Of a stretch of DNA of 64,000 nt, positions 17,397-26,652 are shown piece after piece. Numbering within the stretch: position 1 is the first letter of the stretch; the number at the start of each line of letters is the position of its first letter. Source of the DNA: Clostridium_B lapidicellarium (GTDB taxonomy: Bacteria > Bacillota > Clostridia > Clostridiales > Clostridiaceae); assembly GCF_041224415.1 (NCBI RefSeq), contig NZ_JBGFFE010000013.1, positions 1 through 64,000 of the forward strand. Direction: 5' to 3'. The notes beneath the pieces were generated by a model, which ran no database searches, was not told the origin of the DNA, and saw nothing but the letters and a program-made list of their open reading frames with translations. A program made the translations under genes and the position numbers.

Positions 17397-19232
17397 ATGA
17401 AAGTTGGTGTTAATGTGGGATATAGGTTACCTGATATAATTAGCGGGCATAATTTTGAAGATTTAATGGAAAATTTTTTTCACATGACAGGTGTATCCTG
17501 TTTGGTGAAATATGCCGATGGATATATATACAATGTATCCTGTTTAAAATTTGAAATTCATGAAAAACAGATACTTTCCCAGATTAATAGGGGAAATGAA
17601 TTAGGTGTTTATAGGGATAAAAACGGCCTGGTTTATATAGGTATACCTATAGTTGTAAATGGAAAACGTGCTGCAACAGTTTTTTTGAATCCGATATTTC
17701 TTGAAGGGAATCATAAAAATAAAAATTTTAGATGTTTTAGGGGAAATATTAGAATACCTGTTGTTTCAAAAAAAAATATAAATGAAATCATAAACTTTTT
17801 TTACAATGAATTTACCATATTGGCTGAACTTGAATATAGAAATAATATTTTAGGCAGAGATTATAAGAAGTTTTACAGTATGTACAACGAGTTGTATAAG
17901 GTATATTGTAATTTTAAGCTTCACTATAATGAAATGAAGAAAATAGCTTATTATGACAAACTGACAAAACTGTATAATTTCAATTATTTTACGGAAAAAA
18001 TTGAAAAACAAATTGAAATGTATCCCGAGGACAACTTTTCAATATTTCAAATTGAGTTAAATAATTTTAAAAGTATAAATGACATTTTTGGATACGAGTA
18101 TGGTGACAAGCTGTTAAAGAAAATAGGGAATACTTTGAGAAAAATGAAGATCGGAATGGTTTCGAGAACTGGCGGAGATGGTTTTTTACTTTTAAAACGA
18201 GAAATAAATGGCAGAATAGAATTGGAGAATTTAGCTCAACATATAATCGACGACATAAGTGGTCTGTGGGTTTTTAGCGGAAATGAAGTTCTGGTTTCAG
18301 TTAACATAGGAATAACAGTTTTTCCTAAAGACGGAAGAAAAGTTGCAAAGCTGCTAAGAAATGTGGATGTAGCATTGAATAGAGCTAAGTTGACAAGCAA
18401 AAATTCATATGTAATATTTGAAAAGTACATGTACGATGAAATCTTGGAAAAGACGGAATTGGAAAGGGAATTGAGAAAAGCTTTAAAAAACAATGAATTT
18501 ATTTTGTATTATCAGCCCCAGGTTGATATCAAGACCCGGGACATAGTCGGCTTTGAAGCTTTGATTAGATGGGATAGCCCGAAATTAGGCTGGGTTATGC
18601 CACAGAAGTTTATAAGTCTTGCCGAGGAAACAGGTCTCATAGTTCCCATAGGTGACTGGGTCCTCAAAACTGCCTGTATGCAAAATAAATTGTGGAAAAA
18701 CAAAGGTTATTCTTATGATTTCATATCCGTAAATGTCTCTACGGTGCAGCTTAAAGATAATAATTTTATAGATACGGTTAGGGACACTTTGAAAGAAACG
18801 GGTTTGAAGCCTGAATGTCTGGAAGTGGAAATAACTGAAAGTGTTATGATGGAATCCTTTGACTGGAGTTTACAGGTGATAACTGAACTTAAGGATATGG
18901 GGATAAAAGTGGCACTGGATGATTTTGGAAGCGGGTATTCTTCTTTAAATTATTTAAAAAGCATTCCAATCAATACTCTTAAAATTGACAAAACTTTTAT
19001 AGACGGTATATGTAAAGGGTCCTATGAAAATATTATAACTGGAGAAATAATAGAACTTGCCCATAAAATGGAACTGGAAGTTGTAGCTGAGGGTGTGGAA
19101 ATGGAAGAGCAGATCAGTTATTTAAAAGAGAAAAACTGCAATAAAATCCAGGGATATTATTTTGGAAAACCTATGCCTTCAGAATGTATAAATATGCTTT
19201 TAGAAGAGAAAAAAATCAAATTGGATAATTAG
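17397..19232 (+). CDS. c-di-GMP phosphodiesterase: sensory domain, degenerate GGDEF, intact EAL
   Basis: A 611-residue signalling protein without membrane helices. Residues about 12-150 resemble a PocR-type sensory domain. The GGDEF domain (about 180-345) has GGDGF at 259-263 in place of GGDEF/GGEEF, so cyclase activity is unlikely. The EAL domain (about 360-605) keeps E387-A-L, the NVS, ITES and DDFGSGYSS motifs, the KIDK lysine, AEGVE and QGY, so hydrolysis of c-di-GMP is expected. The start at ATG 17397 has only a weak ribosome site. No c-di-GMP riboswitch is seen nearby. Confidence 0.87.
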   Translation: MKVGVNVGYRLPDIISGHNFEDLMENFFHMTGVSCLVKYADGYIYNVSCLKFEIHEKQILSQINRGNELGVYRDKNGLVYIGIPIVVNGKRAATVFLNPIFLEGNHKNKNFRCFRGNIRIPVVSKKNINEIINFFYNEFTILAELEYRNNILGRDYKKFYSMYNELYKVYCNFKLHYNEMKKIAYYDKLTKLYNFNYFTEKIEKQIEMYPEDNFSIFQIELNNFKSINDIFGYEYGDKLLKKIGNTLRKMKIGMVSRTGGDGFLLLKREINGRIELENLAQHIIDDISGLWVFSGNEVLVSVNIGITVFPKDGRKVAKLLRNVDVALNRAKLTSKNSYVIFEKYMYDEILEKTELERELRKALKNNEFILYYQPQVDIKTRDIVGFEALIRWDSPKLGWVMPQKFISLAEETGLIVPIGDWVLKTACMQNKLWKNKGYSYDFISVNVSTVQLKDNNFIDTVRDTLKETGLKPECLEVEITESVMMESFDWSLQVITELKDMGIKVALDDFGSGYSSLNYLKSIPINTLKIDKTFIDGICKGSYENIITGEIIELAHKMELEVVAEGVEMEEQISYLKEKNCNKIQGYYFGKPMPSECINMLLEEKKIKLDN

Positions 19233-19266
19233 ACTAATTCACGCGGTTATTGCCCTGGAAAAGCTA

Positions 19267-19295
19267 TTGACATTCCAAAAATTGTGCTTTATAAT
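19267..19295 (+). promoter_or_regulatory. Consensus promoter before the truncated tRNA-Gln
   Basis: TTGACA (19267-19272), a 17-base spacer and TATAAT (19290-19295): both hexamers are perfect, the quality usual for stable-RNA genes. Confidence 0.85.
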
Positions 19296-19344
19296 GTAAC
19301 TTACAATTACAAAAAATTCTATTATAAATATAAGTTTAAATTAT

Positions 19345-19393
19345 TGGGGTGTGGCCAAGTGGTAAGGCAGTGGATTTTGACCCATCCCAGCCA
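19345..19393 (+). pseudogene. Truncated tRNA-Gln (TTG anticodon) lacking variable loop and T arm
   Basis: The 5' half reads as clostridial tRNA-Gln: acceptor strand TGGGGTG, a D arm with GGCCAAGTGGTAAGGC, and an anticodon loop TTTTGAC. Directly after the anticodon region comes CATCCCA-G-CCA, the acceptor 3' strand with encoded CCA. It still pairs with the 5' strand over seven positions (one G-U). The distal anticodon stem, variable loop and T arm are missing, giving 49 nt in place of about 75. It follows a perfect promoter and precedes a terminator about 130 bases on. Confidence 0.8.
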
Positions 19394-19520
19394 GAGTTTT
19401 GTTAACTTTGTCTTATATGAACTATGAACTTTGGTAAACCACTATTTAACTGCATTTTAAATGATAAGAATGATTTATATGGATCATAAGATATTAATAT
19501 AAATAAAGAATTTTATTGCA
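19394..19520 (+). other. Non-coding stretch behind the truncated tRNA
   Basis: AT-rich; no frame with a ribosome site and no recognisable RNA motif. It would form the body of a roughly 250-nt transcript ending at the next terminator. Confidence 0.4.
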
Positions 19521-19557
19521 GGAATTAGACTTATCATCTAATTCCTATTTATTTTTA
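19521..19557 (+). terminator. Terminator behind the truncated tRNA
   Basis: GGAATTAGA pairs perfectly with TCTAATTCC across cttatca, then a T-rich tract. Confidence 0.8.
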
Positions 19558-19587
19558 AAAAGTAAATGAAAGGACGTTTGATTTAGC

Positions 19588-20940
19588 ATGGAAGTTACCT
19601 GGCAGGGTATAATATTCGAGGTAATGCTGATATTAATACTCACGGTGATTAATGCATTTTTTTCGGCCATAGAGATGGCTGTGGTTGCTTTGAATAGAAG
19701 CAGGATAAATTATTTAGCAGAACAGGGGGATAAAAAGGCAAAGATAATACTGAATCTATTAAAAGAACCTAATAATTTTTTGGCTACTATACAGGTGGGA
19801 ATAACTCTTGCTGGTTTTTTTGCCAGTGCATTTGCAGCCACTACATTGTCCACGAGGTTTGCATCTTTTTTGGATAAGTTTAGTATCCCCTATAGTGATA
19901 AGATATCTGTTATTGTGATTACGCTGTTGTTGTCATATGTCACTCTTGTATTTGGAGAATTACTCCCAAAGAGAATTGCACTTCAGAATTCAGAAAAAAT
20001 GTCTATGACATTTATAAAACCCATTTTATTCATAAGTAAATTGATGCTGCCCTTTGTGAAATTGTTATCTGGATCCACAACCATTCTAATGAAGCTGTTT
20101 AATATAAGTACAGAAGATATCGAAAATAAGGTATCTGAAGAGGAGATTAGATCTATGCTCGAAGAGGGTCAGGAAACAGGCGTGTTTAATCAATCCGAGA
20201 AAGAAATGATAGAGGGAGTCTTTAAATTTGACGATAAACTGGCCAAAGAGGTAATGACTCCCAGAACGGAAGTATTTGTCATAGACATAGACGATTTGAG
20301 TGCCGGTACGGTAGAAAGCATTGTTCAGGAAAAATATTCCAGAATACCCGTATATAAGGATGAAATAGACAATATAGTGGGAATACTTTATATTAAGGAT
20401 TTATTTGCCAAATTGATGAAAACTCCTGTGGAAGATATTGATATAGAATCAATGTTGAGAGCTCCTTATTTCGTGCCGGAAAACAAAAATATAGATGTAC
20501 TTTTTAAAGAGCTTCAGAGCACGAAAAATCATATGGCAATTTTGATCGATGAATATGGCGGATTTTCAGGAATTGTAACAATAGAGGATTTAATTGAAGA
20601 AGTGATGGGAAATATATTTGATGAATATGATGACAATGATCAGTATATAAATAAGATTGATCAGAACACTTATCTGGTAAGCGGGCTGTTGTCTATAGAT
20701 GAAGTAAATGAATTTTTGAATCTCAACTTAAAATCGGAGAACTCAGATACGATAGGTGGGTTTGTAGTAGAACTCTTGGGAAGTATTCCTAAAGAGGGGG
20801 AAGATAATACTGTAGAATATGGAGATGTCACTTTTAAAGTAGAAAAAGTAGATGAAAAGAGAATAGAAAATTTGAAAATATATATTCCCAAAAAAATAAG
20901 TTCTCAAAATTGCCCGAAGAAGATAGAAGAATCGAATTGA
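19588..20940 (+). CDS. CNNM/CorC family membrane protein (hemolysin-like, CBS pair)
   Basis: A 450-residue protein. It has an N-terminal CNNM (DUF21) domain with about three to four membrane helices (residues 1-190), a CBS pair (about 205-335) with the characteristic DEYGGFSGIVTIEDL, and a C-terminal CorC_HlyC domain (about 350-435). This family is linked to magnesium homeostasis and often annotated hemolysin; transport of Mg/Co is inferred from family members. ATG 19588 has a weak site (GAAAGGACG). Single-gene unit. Confidence 0.88.
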   Translation: MEVTWQGIIFEVMLILILTVINAFFSAIEMAVVALNRSRINYLAEQGDKKAKIILNLLKEPNNFLATIQVGITLAGFFASAFAATTLSTRFASFLDKFSIPYSDKISVIVITLLLSYVTLVFGELLPKRIALQNSEKMSMTFIKPILFISKLMLPFVKLLSGSTTILMKLFNISTEDIENKVSEEEIRSMLEEGQETGVFNQSEKEMIEGVFKFDDKLAKEVMTPRTEVFVIDIDDLSAGTVESIVQEKYSRIPVYKDEIDNIVGILYIKDLFAKLMKTPVEDIDIESMLRAPYFVPENKNIDVLFKELQSTKNHMAILIDEYGGFSGIVTIEDLIEEVMGNIFDEYDDNDQYINKIDQNTYLVSGLLSIDEVNEFLNLNLKSENSDTIGGFVVELLGSIPKEGEDNTVEYGDVTFKVEKVDEKRIENLKIYIPKKISSQNCPKKIEESN

Positions 20941-21025
20941 CTTTTGGAAAGTTAGGCGGAGGGCTCTTTAAATAAGGGTATCTCTGCCTATTGGTATACA
21001 GAATATATAAAAAAGGGGTAATAAT

Positions 21026-22210
21026 ATGAGTTTAGACAAAATGTTTTTTGAAAAGTTTTTAAAAAATTTGTTTTCGGATACTGTTAAAGTGAGGTATTGG
21101 GACGGCACAGAAGAAAAGTATGGAGAAGGACAGGAAAAATTCAAGATATATATAAATAAAGATATACCTAATAAAGACATCGTAAGAGATCCCTTTCTCA
21201 CTTTGGGAGAAGCTTATATGGATAAAACGCTGGATTTTGATGGAAATGTCAGAGAAATAATAGAATCTATATATAAGAACAAAGAAAGCTTTTTACATAA
21301 AGCGGACAGCTTTTCAAAAATATACAAGGTTCTTCCAAATACTTTAAAGAAAAGCAAAAAAGACGTGCAGTATCATTATGATTTGGGAAATGATTTTTAC
21401 AGTCTCTGGCTGGATAAAACCATGACCTATTCTTGTGCTTATTTTAAAAATGAAAATGATTCTATATATGATGCCCAGGTGAACAAAGTAAATTACATAT
21501 TGAAAAAGCTCAATTTAAAAGAGGGACAGAGGCTTCTGGATATAGGATGCGGTTGGGGAGAGCTTGTAATTGAAGCTGCCAAAAAATATGGAGTAAATGC
21601 ACTGGGAGTAACTTTAAGCAAAGAACAGTTCAAAAAAGCTTCTGAAAAGGTCAGGGAAAATAATCTGGAGGGAAAAGTTGAAATAAAATTGATGGATTAC
21701 AGGGAGCTTGTAGGAAAAACAGATAAGTTTGACAGAATAGTTAGCGTAGGAATGATTGAACATTCAGGCAGAAAAAATTTGCCCGTTTATATGAAGGATG
21801 TTAGAGACATGTTGAAGGAAAGCGGTGTATCTCTTTTACATTGTATTACTGCACAAAAGGAAGGCGAGGCAAACGAATGGATAAAGAAATACATATTTCC
21901 AGGAGGATACATTCCATCTATAAGGGAGTTAGTAAGTTTAATGGCGGACAATGATCTTCACCTGGTAGATGCAGAGAGCCTTAGGCTTCACTATTACATG
22001 ACATTGAAATGCTGGGCTGAAAATTTTGAAAATAACCTGGATGAGATAAAGAAAATTAAAGATGATAGATTTATTAGAATGTGGAGACTTTATCTAAATG
22101 CCTGCGCGGCATCTTTTCATTATGGAGTGGTGGATATACACCAATTCCTGTTTACCAAGGGTCTTAATAATGAACTTCCCATGACAAGGGATTATTTATA
22201 TAAAGATTGA
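21026..22210 (+). CDS. cfa: Cyclopropane-fatty-acyl-phospholipid synthase
   Basis: Methylenates unsaturated acyl chains of membrane lipids with S-adenosylmethionine. It is 394 residues and shows the family motif YHYDLGNDFYSLWLD, the SAM-binding glycine motif LLDIGCGWGE, and VGMIEHSGRKN with IFPGGYIPS. It is full length for the family. AAAAAGGGG precedes ATG 21026. It is followed by a terminator. Confidence 0.93.
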   Translation: MSLDKMFFEKFLKNLFSDTVKVRYWDGTEEKYGEGQEKFKIYINKDIPNKDIVRDPFLTLGEAYMDKTLDFDGNVREIIESIYKNKESFLHKADSFSKIYKVLPNTLKKSKKDVQYHYDLGNDFYSLWLDKTMTYSCAYFKNENDSIYDAQVNKVNYILKKLNLKEGQRLLDIGCGWGELVIEAAKKYGVNALGVTLSKEQFKKASEKVRENNLEGKVEIKLMDYRELVGKTDKFDRIVSVGMIEHSGRKNLPVYMKDVRDMLKESGVSLLHCITAQKEGEANEWIKKYIFPGGYIPSIRELVSLMADNDLHLVDAESLRLHYYMTLKCWAENFENNLDEIKKIKDDRFIRMWRLYLNACAASFHYGVVDIHQFLFTKGLNNELPMTRDYLYKD

Positions 22211-22222
22211 ATTTAACAGTGT

Positions 22223-22257
22223 AAAATCAGGGCCGTTATCTGCTCTGATTTTTTCTG
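22223..22257 (+). terminator. Terminator after cfa
   Basis: AAAATCAGGGC pairs with GCTCTGATTTT, followed by more T. Confidence 0.8.
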
Positions 22258-22289
22258 TAATGTTAATTTGAGAGAAGGAGCTGGTGTAT

Positions 22290-22952
22290 GTGAACATAGA
22301 GGCGGTTATTTTTGACATGGATGGGGTTATAATAGACAGTGAGCCGCTTCACAGGAAACTGGACGATGTCTTGCTGTCTCAATATGGTATAAAGGTAAGT
22401 AAAGAGGAACAGCTTGGTTTTATAGGTGTTACCAGCTGCTGTAAGTGGGAGAGAATCAAGAGAAAGTATAATTTGTCTGTCCCTGTGGAAGAATTGATAA
22501 AAAAAGATAGAAAGCTTTACCTGGATAGTTTGAAAAAAGACAAGAATATAGAACCTATAAAAGGAGTGGATAAATTCATAAAATTTTTCTACGAGAGAAA
22601 TTTGAAATTGGCGATAGCTTCATCTTCTCCTAGAAATGTTATAGAAATTGTCATTGGAAAGTTTGAACTGGAAAAATATTTTTATAAGATTATTTCAGGT
22701 GATGACGTTAAAAACAGCAAACCTTCACCGGATATATTTTTAAAAGCTGCGGAACTTTTGAAAGTGAAACCGAGCCGCTGTATGGTCGTAGAGGATTCAA
22801 AAAATGGAATAGAGGCCTCAAAAAATGCAGGAATGTACTGCACGGCTTTTAGGAATTTAAATTCCGGCAATCAAGAATTGACGAAAGCAGATTTGATTGT
22901 CGATTCTTTTGATTATGCGTTAAGATGGTTTGCCAATGTTAAAAGTGAGTAA
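22290..22952 (+). CDS. HAD-superfamily phosphatase/phosphoglucomutase-like hydrolase
   Basis: A 220-residue HAD subfamily IA enzyme with the nucleophile motif FDMDGVIIDSEP, the Ser/Thr motif ASSSP, and the acidic motif VVEDSKNGIEA. It resembles beta-phosphoglucomutase and related sugar-phosphate phosphatases; the substrate is unknown. GTG 22290 is preferred because AGAAGGAG sits about 9 bases upstream; GTG 22284 in the same frame is only 3 bases from that site. Confidence 0.82.
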   Translation: MNIEAVIFDMDGVIIDSEPLHRKLDDVLLSQYGIKVSKEEQLGFIGVTSCCKWERIKRKYNLSVPVEELIKKDRKLYLDSLKKDKNIEPIKGVDKFIKFFYERNLKLAIASSSPRNVIEIVIGKFELEKYFYKIISGDDVKNSKPSPDIFLKAAELLKVKPSRCMVVEDSKNGIEASKNAGMYCTAFRNLNSGNQELTKADLIVDSFDYALRWFANVKSE

Positions 22953-22967
22953 TGGAGAGGTGATATT

Positions 22968-23447
22968 TTGAAGAGCGGGAAATATAAAAAAGTATGCGGT
23001 ATAATTTCGGTAATTTTACTTGCGGCAATATGTTTTGGAGTTTATGAATACAAGATAGCTGGGCATAATAGCAGTGGAGAGAATACAGCTTACAGGGCAA
23101 AAACGGATAAAAAAACAGGCCAGGAAACAAGTTATGGAAAAAGTACTTATACTGATAATGGAAACACTGTAAAAAACAAAAATAGGATTTCCAGCACTTC
23201 ACAAAAAAATATTACGACAGAGCAGGCAGTGAAGAAGGCTGCAGAATGTTATGAAAATAAGAATGAGAATACTAGATTCGTATTTGATCATGAAGACGTA
23301 AGAGATAATGTGCCCTATTATGTTATACAGGTTTTTGACAGTATGGAAGATCATTCTGCCACCAGTGATTGGTATTATATAAACGAAAAAAACGGTAGGG
23401 CGTATAAATTGGACCTGGGTCAGAATAGACTCATTCCCGTAAATTAA
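22968..23447 (+). CDS. Membrane-anchored or secreted protein of unknown function
   Basis: A 159-residue protein from TTG 22968 (GGAGAGGTG upstream). A Lys-rich start and a hydrophobic segment (about residues 8-27) form a signal anchor. A Ser/Thr/Lys/Asn-rich linker (35-80) leads to a small globular domain (80-155) with the PepSY-like theme of a helix then beta strands ending in WYYINEKNGRAYKL. The 3' end overlaps the convergent deacetylase gene by 17 bases. Family not identified. Confidence 0.6.
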   Translation: MKSGKYKKVCGIISVILLAAICFGVYEYKIAGHNSSGENTAYRAKTDKKTGQETSYGKSTYTDNGNTVKNKNRISSTSQKNITTEQAVKKAAECYENKNENTRFVFDHEDVRDNVPYYVIQVFDSMEDHSATSDWYYINEKNGRAYKLDLGQNRLIPVN

Positions 23448-24195
23448 TACTTGATTTTGACACCCTGAAATGGTACTCAGGAGTATATTTTGTGATGGCT
23501 TTGAATTCATATCCCAGGTCTTTGTAGTAATTGATTATTTTGGGCAGTACCTCGCAGGTGTTTTTATTCCGGCTGTCACAGTGGGCAAGAAGAAATATTT
23601 TATTGGGATTGACACATTTTTCTGTACCTTCCCTGTATAACTTGTCGACAGGTGTTTTGTAATCTATGCCGTCTGATAAACATAGGTTCCAGTCGTATAC
23701 CCTGTATCCGAGAGAATGTAATCTTTCCAGAAAATTTTCATTCAAATGCCCTTTGCTTCCAGTTGGAAATCTTATTATTTTTGGTGCGAATCCCAGGACA
23801 CTTTTTAATTCTTCACTGGTTTTATTCATCTCATTTATAAATGAATCTTCATTTGAATATATTTTGCTGCACCTGTGGGTATAGGTATGCAGCCCTATGC
23901 TGTGCCCTTCATTGTAGATTCTCCTCAATGTTTTTTCATTGTCACTTATTTTATAACCTATTACAAAGAATGTGGCTTTAACATTTTTTTCTTTTAGTAT
24001 GTCGAGTATTTTGTTGGTGATTTCAGTGCTGGGGCCGTCGTCAAAAGTAAGGTATATCATTTTATTCCTGTAGGATGAATCCGGAATATTCCCTTCGGAA
24101 GGTGAATCCACTGCGGCAGATCCTGCATAAGTTGTGCAGCTTAGTGTTATATATATGGCACACAACACAATTGATAAAATGTGTCTTATTTTCAT
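23431..24195 (-). CDS. Secreted polysaccharide deacetylase
   Basis: A 254-residue NodB-homology protein with an N-terminal signal peptide (about 1-25). The catalytic metal site is complete: TFDDGPS (D52, D53) and H103-x3-H107, with the later RFPTGS and LAHCDS segments. It should remove N- or O-acetyl groups from cell-wall glycans, as peptidoglycan deacetylases do. AAGGAGGATTTC lies upstream of the start. It is divergent from the cysteine desulfurase gene and convergent with the preceding gene, with a 17-base overlap. Confidence 0.88.
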   Translation of the reverse strand: MKIRHILSIVLCAIYITLSCTTYAGSAAVDSPSEGNIPDSSYRNKMIYLTFDDGPSTEITNKILDILKEKNVKATFFVIGYKISDNEKTLRRIYNEGHSIGLHTYTHRCSKIYSNEDSFINEMNKTSEELKSVLGFAPKIIRFPTGSKGHLNENFLERLHSLGYRVYDWNLCLSDGIDYKTPVDKLYREGTEKCVNPNKIFLLAHCDSRNKNTCEVLPKIINYYKDLGYEFKAITKYTPEYHFRVSKSSINLRE

Positions 24196-24324
24196 TTTGA
24201 AATCCTCCTTGTTTTACTTCTTCGATTAGTATATGCCCTTATTATTTTTTTATAAGTATGATAATATTGTTATGTTAATTCTATTATTTTTTGATTATTT
24301 TACATATGTAAGGAGTGGACAGTA

Positions 24325-25461
24325 ATGGAAGTTTATTTTGACAATAGTGCTACGACAAGGCCATATGCTGAAGTGGTGAGTTCAATGGCAGATACTATGA
24401 AAAACTATTATGGAAATCCTTCTTCAGCTTATTCCCTTGGATTAAAAGCGGAACTTAAAATGAATGATAGCAGAAATACAATTGCAAATACTTTAAATTG
24501 TGATGGAGATGAGATAGTATTTACATCTGGAGGAAGTGAGAGCAATAATTTTTTGATAAGAGGTTTTGCAAAGCCCGGGAACGAAATTATAACTACCAAG
24601 ATAGAGCATCCCAGCGTTTTGAATACTTGTAGGGCTCTGGAAAAGTGCGGAGTCAAGGTTACATATCTTGATGTGGACAGCAGCGGACGTATTGATATTG
24701 ATCAGCTTGAAAAAAATATAAACAAACAAACCCAGCTGGTCAGCATAATGCATACGAACAATGAAATTGGCACAGTCCAGTATATTGAAGATATAGGAAA
24801 GCTCATAAAGGAAAAGAGCGGTAGGATAAAATTTCATGTAGATGCGGTTCAGGCATACGGAAAATACGATATAGACGTTAAAAAAATGCACATAGATCTG
24901 CTGTCTGTCAGCGGCCATAAGATACACGGACCTAGAGGAATCGGAATCGCCTACGTGAGAAAAGGTCTAAAACCAAGACCTTTGATATACGGAGGCGGAC
25001 AGGAGAAGGGCCTTAGATCGGGTACGGAAAATTTAGCCGCCATTGTGGGGCTTGCAAAAGCTGCTGAAAAAATATATGAAAATAGAGATAAAAATTTTCA
25101 CCATACAGCTGAGGTAAAAAGATATTTCATGGAAAAACTCGCTGGCATGGATGGGGTTAAAATAAACAGCAGTGGAGCGGAGTATTCACCCTATGTACTG
25201 AGTGTTTCATTTATAGGTGTCAGAGGAGAAGTACTGCTTCATATGATGGAAGAAAAAGGTATTTATGTTTCCACGGGTTCCGCTTGCTCTGCTAAGAGCA
25301 GTAAAAACAGTCACGTACTGGAAGTTATTGGATTGCCCCAAGACTATATAAAAGGTACTATAAGATTTAGTTTTGGAGAAGATAATTCAAAAGAAGAAGT
25401 GGACTATACTGTGGATGTGCTTGACAAATCTTTAAAATTTTTAAGGAGAGTAGGTAAATGA
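24325..25461 (+). CDS. Cysteine desulfurase (NifS/IscS class)
   Basis: A PLP enzyme, 378 residues, that transfers sulfur from cysteine. The PLP lysine lies in SVSGHKIHGPRG and the catalytic Cys in STGSACSAKSS. The loop length around the Cys is of the IscS/NifS class and differs from the SufS paralogue in this window. It overlaps thiI by 4 bases (ATGA), so the two are translationally coupled and the enzyme most likely feeds sulfur to tRNA 4-thiouridine and thiamine synthesis. Confidence 0.92.
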   Translation: MEVYFDNSATTRPYAEVVSSMADTMKNYYGNPSSAYSLGLKAELKMNDSRNTIANTLNCDGDEIVFTSGGSESNNFLIRGFAKPGNEIITTKIEHPSVLNTCRALEKCGVKVTYLDVDSSGRIDIDQLEKNINKQTQLVSIMHTNNEIGTVQYIEDIGKLIKEKSGRIKFHVDAVQAYGKYDIDVKKMHIDLLSVSGHKIHGPRGIGIAYVRKGLKPRPLIYGGGQEKGLRSGTENLAAIVGLAKAAEKIYENRDKNFHHTAEVKRYFMEKLAGMDGVKINSSGAEYSPYVLSVSFIGVRGEVLLHMMEEKGIYVSTGSACSAKSSKNSHVLEVIGLPQDYIKGTIRFSFGEDNSKEEVDYTVDVLDKSLKFLRRVGK

Positions 25462-26600
25462 AAAAGTTGCTGCTTGTGAAATGTGCTCCGGAAATATTCC
25501 TGAAAGGATTGAATAAAGGAAAATTTGAGAGAAAGTTAAAAAATAATATAAAAAATGTTTTTAAGGACACTGATTATTCTTTTGTGGTGGATCAGGGAAG
25601 ATGGTTTATAGAATGTGATGATTTGAAGAGAGGCATAAAAAGGCTTAAGAACGTATGTGGGATATCAGAAATATGTGTAGTGGATGAAGTAGATTCCAAC
25701 ATGGAAAGCATCGAGTCGCAGGCTCTTGAAAATTCCATGGAAAATGAAGGTAAAACTTTTAAAGTTGTGACAAAAAGGGCAAATAAAAAATTTCCTCAAA
25801 CTTCCATGGATGTAAGTAGGGAGGTCGGAGCCTATATACTTCAGAATACACATGGATTATCTGTTGATGTAAGAAAACCTGATTTTTTTGTAAATATAGA
25901 GATAAGAGATAAAACCTATGTATATTCAAGGAGAATCAAGGGTATAGGGGGAATGCCCTATGGTACTAACGGCAGTACCATGCTTTTGCTTTCAGGCGGC
26001 ATAGATTCTCCGGTGGCAGGTTATATGATGGCGAGAAGGGGAGTACGTTTGAATTATGTATATTTTCACAGCCACCCTTATACCAGCGAAAGGGCCAAGG
26101 AAAAAGTCAAGGAATTGGCTGGCGTATTGAAAAAATATACGGGGAGTGTAAATCTCTATGTGGTTCCCTTCACAAAAATACAGATGGGTATTATTGAAAA
26201 TTGCAGGGAAGATGAATTGACTATAATAATGAGGAGATTTATGATGAGAGTAGCCTGTGATTTGGCTGCCAGGTACGGTATAGATTCCGTGACTACAGGA
26301 GAAAGTATAGGTCAGGTTGCAAGCCAGACCATGGAGAGCCTTGTCGTAAGCAATGATGCGGCGGACAGACCTGTGTTCAGGCCCCTCATAGCCATGGATA
26401 AAGTGGATATAATGGATGTGGCGAGGAAAATTGGTACTTATGAAATTTCAATACTTCCCTATGAAGACTGCTGTACCATTTTTGTACCCAAGCATCCCAA
26501 AATTAAACCGAGGCTTGAGGAGATAAAGAAGGCGGAAAGTGTTCTGGATATAGATGCTCTTGTAGGAGAGGCTATAGAAAATACCGAATTTTTTAATTGA
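25458..26600 (+). CDS. thiI: tRNA 4-thiouridine synthase / thiamine sulfur transferase
   Basis: A 380-residue protein with a ferredoxin-like and THUMP region (about 1-165) and a PP-loop ATPase domain starting at LLLSGGIDSPVAGYM. The C-terminal rhodanese domain found in E. coli ThiI is absent, as is usual for Firmicutes that pair ThiI with a dedicated desulfurase. That partner is the gene directly upstream. Confidence 0.93.
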   Translation: MKKLLLVKCAPEIFLKGLNKGKFERKLKNNIKNVFKDTDYSFVVDQGRWFIECDDLKRGIKRLKNVCGISEICVVDEVDSNMESIESQALENSMENEGKTFKVVTKRANKKFPQTSMDVSREVGAYILQNTHGLSVDVRKPDFFVNIEIRDKTYVYSRRIKGIGGMPYGTNGSTMLLLSGGIDSPVAGYMMARRGVRLNYVYFHSHPYTSERAKEKVKELAGVLKKYTGSVNLYVVPFTKIQMGIIENCREDELTIIMRRFMMRVACDLAARYGIDSVTTGESIGQVASQTMESLVVSNDAADRPVFRPLIAMDKVDIMDVARKIGTYEISILPYEDCCTIFVPKHPKIKPRLEEIKKAESVLDIDALVGEAIENTEFFN

Positions 26601-26605
26601 AGTTA

Positions 26606-26652
26606 AAAAAATGAATGCTGCAAAAAAACAGTTTTGCGGCATTCATTTTTTA
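26606..26652. terminator. Bidirectional terminator between thiI and the protease gene
   Basis: A long stem (26606-26624 with 26632-26650, about 18 bp with one G-U) has A- and T-runs on both sides, so it serves both convergent genes. Confidence 0.85.
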
